Shown here: piece by piece, positions 34,831 through 42,912 of the stretch
How the letters are laid out: each line of letters opens with the position of its first letter
Numbering within the stretch: position 1 is the stretch's first letter
From: Gemmatimonadota bacterium
Lineage (GTDB): Bacteria; Gemmatimonadota; Gemmatimonadetes; Longimicrobiales; Gaopeijiaceae
Reading direction: 5' to 3'
DNA length: 64,000 nucleotides
Assembly: GCA_041390125.1 (NCBI GenBank)
Contig: JAWKQN010000006.1
Span: 186,001-250,000, forward strand
The notes under the pieces: model-generated
What the model was told of the DNA's origin: nothing
The model's database searches: none
What the model saw: only the letters and a program-made list of their open reading frames with translations
Made by a program: the position numbers and the translations under genes

Positions 34831-34922
34831 GCGTGCACCATCGAGGTCGCAACGGCCTTTGCCCGCGTGCCCGGCGGCATCCCCATCACCCTCACCCCCC
34901 GGATCCCGCCCCTCCCCGTCTC

Positions 34923-35837
34923 CTAACCGCCCACCCGCACCACGTCCACCAGCTCGGGCCGCCCGGGATCGCCCTGCAGGCGGGCCCGCACCACCTCCGG
35001 GTCGTGTTCGAACACCAGCGTCCACGCTTCCGCCACCGCGCGCTTCCACAGCCACGTCTTGGTGTCGAGCGTGGTCAGCGGCTCCACGTCGTAGCCCATG
35101 ATCCAGGGCAGCGGGACGTGCGCGCTGGTCGGGCACACGTCGCCCAGGAAGATGGCGGTCTCGCCGTCGCTCTCGATCAGCACGGACTGGTGGTGCGGGA
35201 TGTGACCCGGGGTGGGAAGCACGCTGATGCCCTCCGTCACCACGGCCTCGCCGTCCACCAGGTCGAACAGGCCCGCCTCCGCCACCGGCTCGTAGTTGGC
35301 CGGCAGATAGCTGGCCCGGATGCGCGGGTTGTCCCAGCGCGCGAACGCGAGCTCCTTCTCCTGCACCACATAGCGCGCCCGCGGAAAGGACGGGACGGCG
35401 CCTACACTGTGCCCGTCCTCACCCGGGACCGCATCCGGGGCGCGTCGCGTGTTGCCGCCGGCGTGGTCGAAGTGCAGGTGCGTGTCCACCACGATGTCCA
35501 CGTCCTCGGGCCGGTGGCCGGCGGCGCGGATGGCATCCTCGAGCGCGGTGGGGTCGCCCTCGTTCTCGAGGCCGTAGATGTCCTTGAACTTGTCCGTCTC
35601 CTTGTCCCCCGCGCCGGTGTCGATGAGCACCAGGGCGGAGGGCGCCTCCACCAGCAGGCAGCGCATGGCCAGCGGGATGCGGTTGCGCGCGTCGGCCGGG
35701 ATGCGCTTCTCCCAGAGCGGCTTCGGCACCACGCCGAACATGGCGCCGCCGTCCAGGCGCTGGAGCCCCGCCTCCAACGCGTGCACGCGCAGCCGGCCGA
35801 CCGCGAACGAGGTGACCAGAGGACGTGGGCCGCTCAT
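34923..35837 (-). CDS. Metallo-beta-lactamase-fold hydrolase
   Basis: 304 residues from an ATG at 35837. The MBL zinc-binding motif is VVDTHLHFDHAGGN (HxHxDH), followed by TPGHIPHHQSVLI (His) and IFLGDVCPTSAHVP (Asp). The N-terminus lacks a signal peptide. Similar proteins include quorum-quenching lactonases and other soluble hydrolases; GAGDKETDKFKDIYGLEN fits this group. The natural substrate is unknown. The start lies about 145 bp downstream of the exonuclease stop, so it may have its own promoter. Confidence 0.88.
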   Translation of the reverse strand: MSGPRPLVTSFAVGRLRVHALEAGLQRLDGGAMFGVVPKPLWEKRIPADARNRIPLAMRCLLVEAPSALVLIDTGAGDKETDKFKDIYGLENEGDPTALEDAIRAAGHRPEDVDIVVDTHLHFDHAGGNTRRAPDAVPGEDGHSVGAVPSFPRARYVVQEKELAFARWDNPRIRASYLPANYEPVAEAGLFDLVDGEAVVTEGISVLPTPGHIPHHQSVLIESDGETAIFLGDVCPTSAHVPLPWIMGYDVEPLTTLDTKTWLWKRAVAEAWTLVFEHDPEVVRARLQGDPGRPELVDVVRVGG

Positions 35838-35982
35838 CGCGGATCCGCTGCGAACGAGAATCGGAGTTCCGTCATCGGCTTCCAGCGCTGTGCAGGTGGA
35901 CCCTCGAATCGTGTGCGTCGTCCCAGGGATGAGCCCGAGCGTGGTCTCCCGGAGGAGCGCGTCGGAGCAGCCGCGCGTCGGC

Positions 35983-36840
35983 TCATCCGTGACCCGGCGT
36001 GAAGAGATCGGTCTGGACGCGCGGCCTTCGGGGCCGCTCGCGCCTGGGCACGTAGCGAAGATAGCGCTGCAGCGCGTGCAGGTCCGACAGCCCCATGCGC
36101 TCGGCCAGATCCAGCAGGCGGACCAGCACGCGCGCCGTGGCGAGCGCGTCCCCGTAGGCGCGATGCCGGTCGTAGATAGGCACCTCGAAGTGGTCGGCCA
36201 GGCCGTCCAGGCTCCGGTTGCGGAGCTGCGGCAGCAGGCGCTTGGCGAGGCGCACCGTGCACAGTCGCGGCACGCGCGGCACCGCACCCGAGGTCTCGCC
36301 GATCTGTCGCGACACGAAGCCCCAATCGAAGCCGACGTTGTGCGCGACGAACACCCTTCCCTCCAGGCGGGCCGCGACCTCGTTCGCGATCTCGTCGAAA
36401 TACGGCGCGCCCGCGAGCAGCGCGTCCGAGATGCCGGTGAGCCGGAAGATGGACGGAGGGACCGGACGGCCCGGGTGCACCAGGGTGTGCCAGCTCTCCT
36501 CCACCCGACCGCTCCGCACCTCCACCACCGCCACCTCGGTGATGCGGTGGCCGCGGGAGAAGGGGCCGCCCGTGGTCTCGACATCCACGACCGCGAAACG
36601 CAGATCGCGCAGCGGCGTCCCGACGGGCACTGCGCCGGGCGCCAGCCGCCACATGCCCTGCGGGTCCACCTCGAAGCGGCTGTCGCCCCCGAGCAGGGCC
36701 AGGACGGCCTTGCCGGCCGCACCCGGGTGCCCCCGCAGGCTCAGCACGTCGGCGGCCAGATCCTCGGTGGACGTGGGCCCCGTCTCGAGTCGGCGGAATG
36801 CGCGATCCACCAGCGAGCCGGGTCGCGCACGTCCGCTCAT
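35983..36840 (-). CDS. DnaQ-like 3'-5' exonuclease (DEDDh) with N-terminal extension
   Basis: 285 residues from an ATG overlapping the rex stop. About 80 N-terminal residues look like a winged-helix-type helical region (LVDRAFRRLETGPTSTEDLA, LLGGDSRFEVDPQGMWRL). The DEDDh exonuclease follows: VVDVETTGGP (DxE), VAHNVGFDWGFV (D), HRAYGDALATARVL (HxxxxD). Proteins of this type degrade single-stranded DNA or RNA ends, as DNA polymerase III epsilon-like or RNase T-like enzymes; this one is not fused to a polymerase or GIY-YIG domain. Coupled to rex, which is an odd pairing. Confidence 0.88.
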   Translation of the reverse strand: MSGRARPGSLVDRAFRRLETGPTSTEDLAADVLSLRGHPGAAGKAVLALLGGDSRFEVDPQGMWRLAPGAVPVGTPLRDLRFAVVDVETTGGPFSRGHRITEVAVVEVRSGRVEESWHTLVHPGRPVPPSIFRLTGISDALLAGAPYFDEIANEVAARLEGRVFVAHNVGFDWGFVSRQIGETSGAVPRVPRLCTVRLAKRLLPQLRNRSLDGLADHFEVPIYDRHRAYGDALATARVLVRLLDLAERMGLSDLHALQRYLRYVPRRERPRRPRVQTDLFTPGHG

Positions 36841-37469
36841 GCGTCCGGACCCTGGCTGAGGGAAAAGGCGAGCGCCTCCAGCTCCATCGACATGTTGACG
36901 TCCCGCAGCGCCACGCCGGCCGGTGCGTGCAGTTGGGTGGGGGCGAAGTTCAGGACCCCGTGCACACCCACCGCCGCGAGGCGGTCGACGATGCCCTGCG
37001 CCGCCTCCACGGGGACGGCCAGGACCGCGATGTCGACCGGACGCTCCGCGAGCACCCGCTCCAGGTCCTCCTCCGCTTCGATGCGGACCTCCCCCAGACA
37101 CCGTCCCACCTTGCCCGGATCGGAGTCGAAGACGGTCACGATCTCGAAGCCACGGCGGCGGAAGTCGGCGTACTCGAAGAGCGCCGTCCCGATGCGCCCG
37201 GCACCGACCAGCGCCACGCGCCACCGGCGGCCGAGGCCCAGGATGTCCCGCAGGTGGTCGGAGAGGTCCGCGACGTCGTAGCCCCGTCCGCGCTTGCCGA
37301 AGGAGCCGAAGAGCGAGAGGTCCTTGCGGACCTGGGCGGCCGTGGTGGCCCCCCGCCGGGCCAGCTCGCGACTGGAGACGGTGCGCGTCCCGCCGCGCTC
37401 GAATTCCTCCAGGAAGCGGAGGTAGAGCGAAAGGCGCCGGACGGTGGAATCGGAGATCTTGCGGGACAC
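36837..37469 (-). CDS. rex: Redox-sensing transcriptional repressor Rex
   Basis: 210 residues, GTG start. The N-terminal winged helix (ISDSTVRRLSLYLRFLEEFE, VSSRELARRGATTAAQVRKD, SLFGSFGKRGRGYDV) is the Rex DNA-binding domain. The NAD(H)-binding Rossmann domain follows with WRVALVGAGRIGTALFEYAD and the C-terminal helix MSMELEALAFSL, domain-swapped in the dimer. Rex senses the NADH/NAD ratio and represses fermentation and respiration genes when NADH is low. A consensus Rex operator overlaps its own promoter (37482-37499), so it is very probably autoregulated. Confidence 0.95.
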   Translation of the reverse strand: MSRKISDSTVRRLSLYLRFLEEFERGGTRTVSSRELARRGATTAAQVRKDLSLFGSFGKRGRGYDVADLSDHLRDILGLGRRWRVALVGAGRIGTALFEYADFRRRGFEIVTVFDSDPGKVGRCLGEVRIEAEEDLERVLAERPVDIAVLAVPVEAAQGIVDRLAAVGVHGVLNFAPTQLHAPAGVALRDVNMSMELEALAFSLSQGPDA

Positions 37470-37481
37470 TCGCGGCCAGAC

Positions 37482-37499
37482 TTGTGAAATCCTTCACAA
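37482..37499. promoter_or_regulatory. Rex operator (ROP) at the rex promoter
   Basis: TTGTGAAATCCTTCACAA is a perfect 7-4-7 palindrome matching the known Rex consensus TTGTGAAnnnnTTCACAA. It begins 13 bp upstream of the rex GTG and overlaps the predicted -10 region and transcription start. Confidence 0.9.
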
Positions 37500-37525
37500 T
37501 CTAGCCGATCAGGTCGCGGAAGCAA
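37498..37525 (-). promoter_or_regulatory. Promoter of rex
   Basis: Minus-strand TTGCTT (37520-37525), a 16-bp spacer and TAGATT (37498-37503). The transcription start would fall inside the Rex operator, so bound Rex should block initiation. Confidence 0.55.
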
Positions 37526-37542
37526 CGGATTGGCCGGGGTCC

Positions 37543-38364
37543 TCATCCTGCCCCCCTCGCCCGCGCGTCGGCCCAGGCCTGCGCCAGGGCCACCCACGTC
37601 TCGGGGGCGATCTGGTCCGGCCGCCGCTCCGCCGGCAGTCCCACGGCGTCCAGGACGCCGTCCGCCCGGGCGCCCAGCGCCAGGTCGGGGTGATCGCGAA
37701 GCACCTTGGCGATCTGCTTCCGCCGCCACTGGAAGGCCGCGCGCACGACGTGGCGTAGCCTACCCTCCTCGTCCACGGTGAGGCGCGGGGGACGATGGGG
37801 CACGAGCCGCACCACCGCCGAGTCCACCCGCGGGCGCGGCCGGAAGGCGCCTGGCGGCACCCGCAGCACCCCGTCCACCTCCGCGACCGTGCGGATGCCC
37901 ACGGTCAGGGCTCCGTACGCCTTGCTGCCGGGCTCCGCCCGGAGCCGGTCGGCCACCTCCTTCTGGACCATCACCACGATCGCACGGGGACGGGGCCGGG
38001 CCAGCAGGTGGAAGAGCAGCGGCGAGGTGATGTTGTAGGGGATGTTGCCCACCACGACGGTGTGGGCCGGATCGCCCAGCGCGGCCAGCGACAGCTCGAG
38101 CACGTCCGCGTGGAGCAGCGTGATGCCGGGGTCGTGCTGCGCCCGATCCGACCAGTGGGCGGCCAGCGCGTCGTCCAGCTCGACGAGCACCAGACGGTCG
38201 GTGCGCTCCCGCAGCCCGTGCGTGAGCGCACCACGTCCCGGCCCGATCTCCACGACGGTGTCCCCGGGCTCGATGGGCGCCGCGTCCACGATGCGACGCG
38301 CGAGCGTGGGATCGACCAGGAAGTTCTGACCGAGCGAGCGCTTGGGTCGTCCGTGCAGCGACAC
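37543..38364 (-). CDS. ksgA: 16S rRNA (adenine-1518/1519-N6) dimethyltransferase
   Basis: 273 residues, GTG start. KsgA motifs: KRSLGQNFLVDPTLARRIV (N-terminal substrate loop), VVEIGPGRGALTHGL (SAM motif I), LVELDDALAAH (motif II), LLHADVLEL, VVGNIPYNITSPLLF (NxPY motif IV) and the C-terminal RVPPGAFRPRPRVDSAVVRL. It dimethylates two adjacent adenines of 16S rRNA during small-subunit maturation; loss confers kasugamycin resistance. Eight bases after the RsbU-type phosphatase, with no gap that would suggest a separate promoter. Confidence 0.95.
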   Translation of the reverse strand: MSLHGRPKRSLGQNFLVDPTLARRIVDAAPIEPGDTVVEIGPGRGALTHGLRERTDRLVLVELDDALAAHWSDRAQHDPGITLLHADVLELSLAALGDPAHTVVVGNIPYNITSPLLFHLLARPRPRAIVVMVQKEVADRLRAEPGSKAYGALTVGIRTVAEVDGVLRVPPGAFRPRPRVDSAVVRLVPHRPPRLTVDEEGRLRHVVRAAFQWRRKQIAKVLRDHPDLALGARADGVLDAVGLPAERRPDQIAPETWVALAQAWADARARGAG

Positions 38365-38372
38365 CGCGGCCG

Positions 38373-39950
38373 TCAGAGCCGGACGATCATCGCCGTGCGG
38401 TCGTCGGCGGGAATGGTCCCTTCGCTGTCCGCGGCCAGCGCGAAGAGCAGGTCCACGATCTCCGCGACGGGCCGCGTGCGCTCACGCACGACCGTGGAGA
38501 TCACGCGCTCCTCGCCCGAGCCGCGCCGGTCCTCGGCCAACAGGTCGGACAGACCGTCCGTGAAGAGCAGCAGCACGTCCTCCTGCTCCCACGCCGCGCT
38601 CCGCTCGGTGTAGCGACCCTCGGGCGCGATGCCCATGGGTGGATCGGTGGCCGCCAGCCGGGTTGCCGTCCCGTCGGGTTGGATGCGGAAGGCGTGGGGG
38701 TGCCCGGCGTTGGCGTAGACCAGACGATGGGCGGCCGGATCGATGACGCCGTAGAACAGCGTCAGGTACATCTCCGTGGTCTCGAGCTCGTCGCGCACCG
38801 CGGCGTCGACGCGGGCCAGCACGCCGGAGGGCGAACCGCCTTCGGCCGCGTAGATGGCGGCCGCGCTCATCACCAGCGTCATGATCAACGCCGCCGGGAA
38901 GCCGTGTGTCGAGACATCCCCGATCATGACGCCGATGCGGCCGCCGCTGAGCGGGAAGAGCTGATAGAAGTCCCCGCCCACCTGCTCGGCGGGACGCACG
39001 CGCGCGCCCACCTCCGCACCCGGAAAGCGATCCACGGGCGGGAGGAGCTTCATCTGCAGGTCGTGCGCGAGCTGCATCTCGCGCCCCATGCGCTCCTGCG
39101 CCAGCGTCTTCTCGATGAGGCGATTGTTCTCGAGCGCCGCGCCGACCTGGCTCGCGATGGCGGACAGGAGCTTCTGGTCGGACGCGCTGAAGCGCTCCCC
39201 GGTGCGCCGGCCCACGAGGTTGATCACCCCCACCGTGCGGGGCACGCCGCTCGGCGGTGTGTAGCGGATCGGCACGGAGAGCATGGACTCGGTGGCACGC
39301 GCTCCGCCGCGCCGCTCCACCGGGCGATCGGGACCCTCCGCCTCCGCGTCCGCGGGACCGTACATCGCCGCCCGGCCCTCACGGAAGACGCGGGCGGTCA
39401 CTGCGTCCACGTCGTCCACGCGGATGGGCTGGTCGCGGCCGGAGCGCCCCACGGACGCGACCAGGCGCAGCATGCCGGGGTGCTCGTCGTGCACCCACAG
39501 CGAGCCACGCTCGGCGGCGAGCACGTCGCACACCTCGTTCAGGATCGCGTGGGCGGCGTCCTCCAGCCGCAGGATGGAGCCCAGCGTCTCGGAGATGGAA
39601 TAGAGGAGGTTGATCTCCTCGTAGCGCTCGGAGAGCTCGTACGTGAAGAAGTGCACCTCGTGATCGTACTCGAGGGCCAACTCCACCTGGTGCGCGATGA
39701 GGTCGCCCAGCGTCGTGCTGCCGGTCGCGCCGCACAGCTCGATCTCGAGCGGAGGACCGGAGCGCGTGGCCACCGGCACCCGCAACGCGGCGCCGTCGAA
39801 GGGCACCGCTCCCGCGGGATCGCGCACGACGCGCGCACCGTCCACGGTGGCGACGAGGCGCACGTCGATCCCGAGCGCGGTGCGGAAGTCTTCGAGGGTC
39901 CGGAGGACCGTTTCCGGCAGCGGCGGCCCGGACGGGCCGTCCGGGATCAT
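38373..39950 (-). CDS. RsbU/SpoIIE-type protein phosphatase with GAF domain
   Basis: 525 residues, ATG overlapping the RsbW stop. An N-terminal ~120-residue region is of unknown type. A GAF-like domain follows (YSISETLGSILRLEDAAHAI, ERGSLWVHDEH, LSVPIRY, GVINLVGRRTGERF, about residues 125-290), then a short helix (MGREMQLAHDLQMKLLPPVD). The PP2C-type catalytic domain runs from about 315 (EVGARVRPAEQVGGDFYQLF, IGVMIGDVSTHGFPAALIMT, VYANAGHPHAFRIQ, VLLLFTDGLSDLL, DDRTAMIVRL). GDVSTHG replaces the usual GDVSGHG. It should dephosphorylate RsbV, releasing RsbW's partner. The GAF domain implies a ligand or redox input. Confidence 0.92.
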   Translation of the reverse strand: MIPDGPSGPPLPETVLRTLEDFRTALGIDVRLVATVDGARVVRDPAGAVPFDGAALRVPVATRSGPPLEIELCGATGSTTLGDLIAHQVELALEYDHEVHFFTYELSERYEEINLLYSISETLGSILRLEDAAHAILNEVCDVLAAERGSLWVHDEHPGMLRLVASVGRSGRDQPIRVDDVDAVTARVFREGRAAMYGPADAEAEGPDRPVERRGGARATESMLSVPIRYTPPSGVPRTVGVINLVGRRTGERFSASDQKLLSAIASQVGAALENNRLIEKTLAQERMGREMQLAHDLQMKLLPPVDRFPGAEVGARVRPAEQVGGDFYQLFPLSGGRIGVMIGDVSTHGFPAALIMTLVMSAAAIYAAEGGSPSGVLARVDAAVRDELETTEMYLTLFYGVIDPAAHRLVYANAGHPHAFRIQPDGTATRLAATDPPMGIAPEGRYTERSAAWEQEDVLLLFTDGLSDLLAEDRRGSGEERVISTVVRERTRPVAEIVDLLFALAADSEGTIPADDRTAMIVRL

Positions 39951-40420
39951 GCCTGGGCTCCGCCCAGACCGCCCGTGCTGGAGCGCAGGATCAGCGTGAC
40001 CGAGTTGCCCTGCTCGTTGTAGTGCACCTCGTCCATCAGCTTGCGCATCAGGAACACCCCCCGGCCGCAGGGCCGGCGCCGGTTGACCGGCTGGGTGGGG
40101 TCGGGAACGCACGCGGGATCGAAGCCGGGGCCCTCATCGGTCACGCGCACGGTGATGCGGTGCGGCGCTCGCGAGATCTCCACACGCACGCGCTTGTGGG
40201 GATCCTGGCGGTTGCCGTACAGCATCGCGTTGGAGAGGGCTTCGGTCAGCCCGACCCGCAGGTTGAGGCTCAGCTTGCGGGGGTCCGCATGGCCGTTCAG
40301 GCAGGCCACCACATGCTCGACCGCCGACTCGATGGCCGACAGGTCGTTGGGGAGCTCCAGGACGAGGTCGTCCAACCTCGGATCGCCGAACCCCATGAGG
40401 GTCAGGTACTCCCGGCTCAC
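39947..40420 (-). CDS. rsbW: RsbW/SpoIIAB-type serine kinase, anti-sigma factor
   Basis: 157 residues from a GTG overlapping the rsbV stop (GTGA). It is a GHKL (Bergerat) ATPase: N-box VGLTEALSNAMLYGNRQDP with Glu60 and Asn64, DEGPGFDPA (G1 box) and GRGVFLMRKLMDEV (G2). In the partner-switch it binds a sigma factor or other target, and phosphorylates RsbV. No sigma factor gene is in this operon, so its target is unknown. Confidence 0.92.
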   Translation of the reverse strand: MSREYLTLMGFGDPRLDDLVLELPNDLSAIESAVEHVVACLNGHADPRKLSLNLRVGLTEALSNAMLYGNRQDPHKRVRVEISRAPHRITVRVTDEGPGFDPACVPDPTQPVNRRRPCGRGVFLMRKLMDEVHYNEQGNSVTLILRSSTGGLGGAQA

Positions 40421-40749
40421 AGCCCCTGGAGTGCCTCTGAGCGGGAATCGGCGATCACGAACAAGGTATCGAGCTTGGTGAGCTCGAAGAGGGTGCGCAG
40501 GTCCTCGTTGAGGCCCGCCAGACGCAGCTCCCCGCCCTGCTCGCGGATCTTCTTGGACAGGCTCACCAACACGCCCAACCCCGAGGAGTCGATGTAGCCG
40601 GTGTTGGAGAAGTCGATGACGAAGGTCTTCTCGCCTTTCTCCAGCTCCTCGAGCACCCGCTGCTTCAACTCCTGGCGGTTGCCCACGATGAGCTGTCCCT
40701 CGACGTCCACCACGGTGATCTCCCCTTCGCGAGAGACGGTGAAGGCCAT
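40417..40749 (-). CDS. rsbV: RsbV/SpoIIAA-type anti-anti-sigma factor (STAS domain)
   Basis: 110 residues from an ATG with GGAGG five bases upstream. The STAS domain covers the whole protein: FTVSREGEITVVDVEGQLIV, FVIDFSNTGYIDSSGLGVLV and LSKKIREQGGELRLAGLN. The phosphorylatable Ser is probably Ser56 in DSSGLG, by alignment to SpoIIAA Ser58. Unphosphorylated protein would titrate RsbW away from its target. First gene of rsbV-rsbW-phosphatase-ksgA. Confidence 0.92.
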   Translation of the reverse strand: MAFTVSREGEITVVDVEGQLIVGNRQELKQRVLEELEKGEKTFVIDFSNTGYIDSSGLGVLVSLSKKIREQGGELRLAGLNEDLRTLFELTKLDTLFVIADSRSEALQGL

Positions 40750-40822
40750 CCTGCCTCCGGAATCGACTGCTGGGTGGGATAGGGCCCGCACCGTGTGGAC
40801 CGGCGTCGGGTCGGGCGTTCGA

Positions 40823-40852
40823 ACGATACAAAAAGCGCGCGAAGAGGGGCAA
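40823..40852 (-). promoter_or_regulatory. Putative promoter of the rsbV operon
   Basis: Minus-strand TTGCCC (40847-40852), an 18-bp spacer and TATCGT (40823-40828), about 65 bp ahead of the rsbV ATG in the gap after pta. A modest match; the T-rich stretch CTTTTTG between the boxes is the only AT-rich run nearby. Confidence 0.3.
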
Positions 40853-40859
40853 CCCGTCG

Positions 40860-41894
40860 CTACGACGTTTGTTCCGGGGCCGGCGCGGCGGCCGCCCCGG
40901 CCCGCGTCTCCCGCGGGTCCTCCAGCAGGAGGCCCGTGATGCAGGCGCCCCACACGATGTCGGCCGCGGCCGCCCCCCGGGAGAGGTCGTTCACCGGCCG
41001 GGCCATGCCCTGCAGGATGGGCCCCAACGCGGTGGCACCGGCCAGACGCTCCACCAGCTTGTAGGCGATGTTGCCGGCCGCCAGGTCGGGGAAGACCAGC
41101 ACGTTGGCCGTGCCGGCCACCTCCGACCGGGGCGCCTTGCGGGCGGCCACCCCCGGCATGAGGGCCGCGTCGGCCTGGAGCTCCCCCGCGGCCGGGATGC
41201 CGGGCGCGATCTCCCGGAAGCGGGCCAGGGCCCGGCGGACCTTCTCCACCTCGGGCCCGCCCGCGCTGCCCAGCGTGGAGAAGGACAGGAACGCCACCCG
41301 GGGCGCATCCCCCACCACCCGGACGCGGGCCCGCGCCGCGGCCAGCGCGATGTCGGCGAGCTGCTCCGGCGTGGGCGTGGGGACGACCCCCGCATCCGTG
41401 AAGGTGAGCACCTCCCGCCCCCGACCCCGGAAGTCCCGCACGTCCATGTAGAAGCTGGACGACACGGTGCCGATCCCGGGCGCCAGGCCGACGCCCAGCA
41501 GGGCAGCCCGGATGACGTCGGCGGTGGAGCGCACGGCCCCGGCCAGGGCGCCGTCGGCCTCGCCGATGCCCACCAGGGCAGCGGCCCGGATCAGGGGATC
41601 CTCCAGGCGGGCGCGGGCGTCGTCGGGATCGAGCTTGCCCGCCCGCCGCGCGACGACGTGGGCCACCAGGCGATCGAGCAACGCCGCCGACGCGGCCTCC
41701 AGGACCTCCACGCCGGCCAGAGGGGTGGGCGTGGGCGTCCCCAGCAGGACGGGCCGGGCCAGACCCTCCCGGACCAGGACCCCGGCGGCTTCGCGGACAC
41801 GGGGATCGTTGCCCTCCGGGAGCAGGATGCGGCGCGGCGCGGCGCGGGCGCGCTCCGCGAGGGAGGCGAGGAAGGGCGAACGCGGATCCGACAC
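40860..41894 (-). CDS. pta: Phosphate acetyltransferase (Pta), short form
   Basis: 344 residues, GTG start. PTA/PTB-fold motifs: RRILLPEGNDPRVREAAGVL, DPLIRAAALVGIGEADGALA, SSSFYMDV, LTFTDAGVVPTPTPEQLADI, VAFLSFSTLGSAGGPEVEKV, GELQADAALMPGVAARKAP, ANVLVFPDLAAGNIAYKLV, LGPILQGMARPVNDLSRGA. It interconverts acetyl-CoA and acetyl phosphate. The short form lacks the N-terminal regulatory domain of enterobacterial Pta. Acetate kinase is not adjacent. Eight bases after coaD. Confidence 0.93.
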   Translation of the reverse strand: MSDPRSPFLASLAERARAAPRRILLPEGNDPRVREAAGVLVREGLARPVLLGTPTPTPLAGVEVLEAASAALLDRLVAHVVARRAGKLDPDDARARLEDPLIRAAALVGIGEADGALAGAVRSTADVIRAALLGVGLAPGIGTVSSSFYMDVRDFRGRGREVLTFTDAGVVPTPTPEQLADIALAAARARVRVVGDAPRVAFLSFSTLGSAGGPEVEKVRRALARFREIAPGIPAAGELQADAALMPGVAARKAPRSEVAGTANVLVFPDLAAGNIAYKLVERLAGATALGPILQGMARPVNDLSRGAAAADIVWGACITGLLLEDPRETRAGAAAAPAPEQTS

Positions 41895-41902
41895 GGGAGC
41901 GG

Positions 41903-42394
41903 TCAGCGGTTCCCGAGCGCGGCCAGGACGTGGGGGGCCACGAACCGCGTCACATCCCCGCCGAGCGCGGCCACCTCCCGCACGAGCGACGACGAGAGGT
42001 AGTCGTAGTCGTGGTTGGGGACCAGGAACACGGTCTCGAGCTCGGCGTGCAATGCGCGGTTCATCTGCGCCATCTGGAACTCGTACTCGAAGTCCGACAC
42101 CGCGCGCAGCCCACGCACGACCAGCGTCGCGCCGGTGGAGCGCGCGAAGTCCACGAGGAGGCCGGAGAAGCGCGCCACCTCGATGGAGGGCTCGTCCGCG
42201 AACGACGTGGCCAGGAGCTCGAGGCGCTCGTCCACCGTGAAGCGGGTGCGCTTGATCTGCGTCGCCGTCTCCGCCACGGCGACGATCACGCGGTCGGCGA
42301 GCTGGAGCGCGCGCCGCGCGATGTCCTCGTGCCCGAGCGTCACCGGGTCGAAGGAGCCGGGATAGAGCGCGACGCGCTCCGGTCGGGGGCTCAT
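41903..42394 (-). CDS. coaD: Phosphopantetheine adenylyltransferase
   Basis: 163 residues, ATG overlapping the rsmD stop. Motifs: ALYPGSFDPVTLGHEDIARR (the T/HxGH nucleotidyltransferase site), LVVRGLRAVSDFEYEFQMAQ, MNRAL, ETVFLVPNHDYDYLSSSLVR. It transfers AMP to 4'-phosphopantetheine in coenzyme A synthesis. rsmD-coaD is a very common pair. Confidence 0.96.
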   Translation of the reverse strand: MSPRPERVALYPGSFDPVTLGHEDIARRALQLADRVIVAVAETATQIKRTRFTVDERLELLATSFADEPSIEVARFSGLLVDFARSTGATLVVRGLRAVSDFEYEFQMAQMNRALHAELETVFLVPNHDYDYLSSSLVREVAALGGDVTRFVAPHVLAALGNR

Positions 42395-42912
42395 GCGAAG
42401 AGGTGGGTCAAGGTGGTGTCTCCGTAGCGACGTTGCTCGATGCGGGGGTCCTCCGGGACCGGATCGCGCGAACGATGCTCGACCCAGAACTCGCGCGCAA
42501 ACGGCTGGGCGAGGAAGCGCTCCAGGAGGCGGACCTCCCAGCCTTCGCCGTACGGCGGGTCGGCCACCGCCAGGTCGAAGTGCTCGCTCTCCAGACGGTC
42601 CAGCGCCTTGAGGGCGTCCGCGCGCACGATCCGCACCTCGTCGCGAGCGCCGAGCGCGGCCACGTTGGCCTCCAGCGCGTCCAGCGCGCCCTTGGCGCGC
42701 TCCACGAAGACGACGTGCTCCGCCCCACGCGAGAGGGCTTCGAGGCCGAGCGCGCCCGAGCCCGCGAACAGGTCCAGCACCACCGCGCCCGGCAGGCGGG
42801 GCATGAGCGAGCCCATCCAGGCTTCGCGCACGCGGTCCGTGGTGGGGCGCACGCCGCGGCCGCGGGGCGCCTTGATGGCATGGCCGCGCCAGCGGCCGGC
42901 GATGATCCTCAC
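42391..42912 (-). CDS. rsmD: 16S rRNA (guanine-966-N2)-methyltransferase
   Basis: 173 residues, GTG start overlapping the recJ stop. Motifs: MRIIAGRWRGHAIKAPRG, RPTTDRVREAWMGSL, VLDLFAGSGALGLEALSRGA (SAM site), VVFVERAKGALDALEANV and LAVADPPYGEGWEV (catalytic DPPY). It methylates G966 of 16S rRNA. The order rsmD-coaD supports the call over a generic methylase. Confidence 0.94.
   Translation of the reverse strand: MRIIAGRWRGHAIKAPRGRGVRPTTDRVREAWMGSLMPRLPGAVVLDLFAGSGALGLEALSRGAEHVVFVERAKGALDALEANVAALGARDEVRIVRADALKALDRLESEHFDLAVADPPYGEGWEVRLLERFLAQPFAREFWVEHRSRDPVPEDPRIEQRRYGDTTLTHLFA

Noticed and set aside
40823..40852. T-run (CTTTTTG) near the pta/rsbV gap as an intrinsic terminator
   Set aside because: No adequate stem precedes it; only a GCGCGC palindrome is present. 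More likely part of the rsbV promoter.
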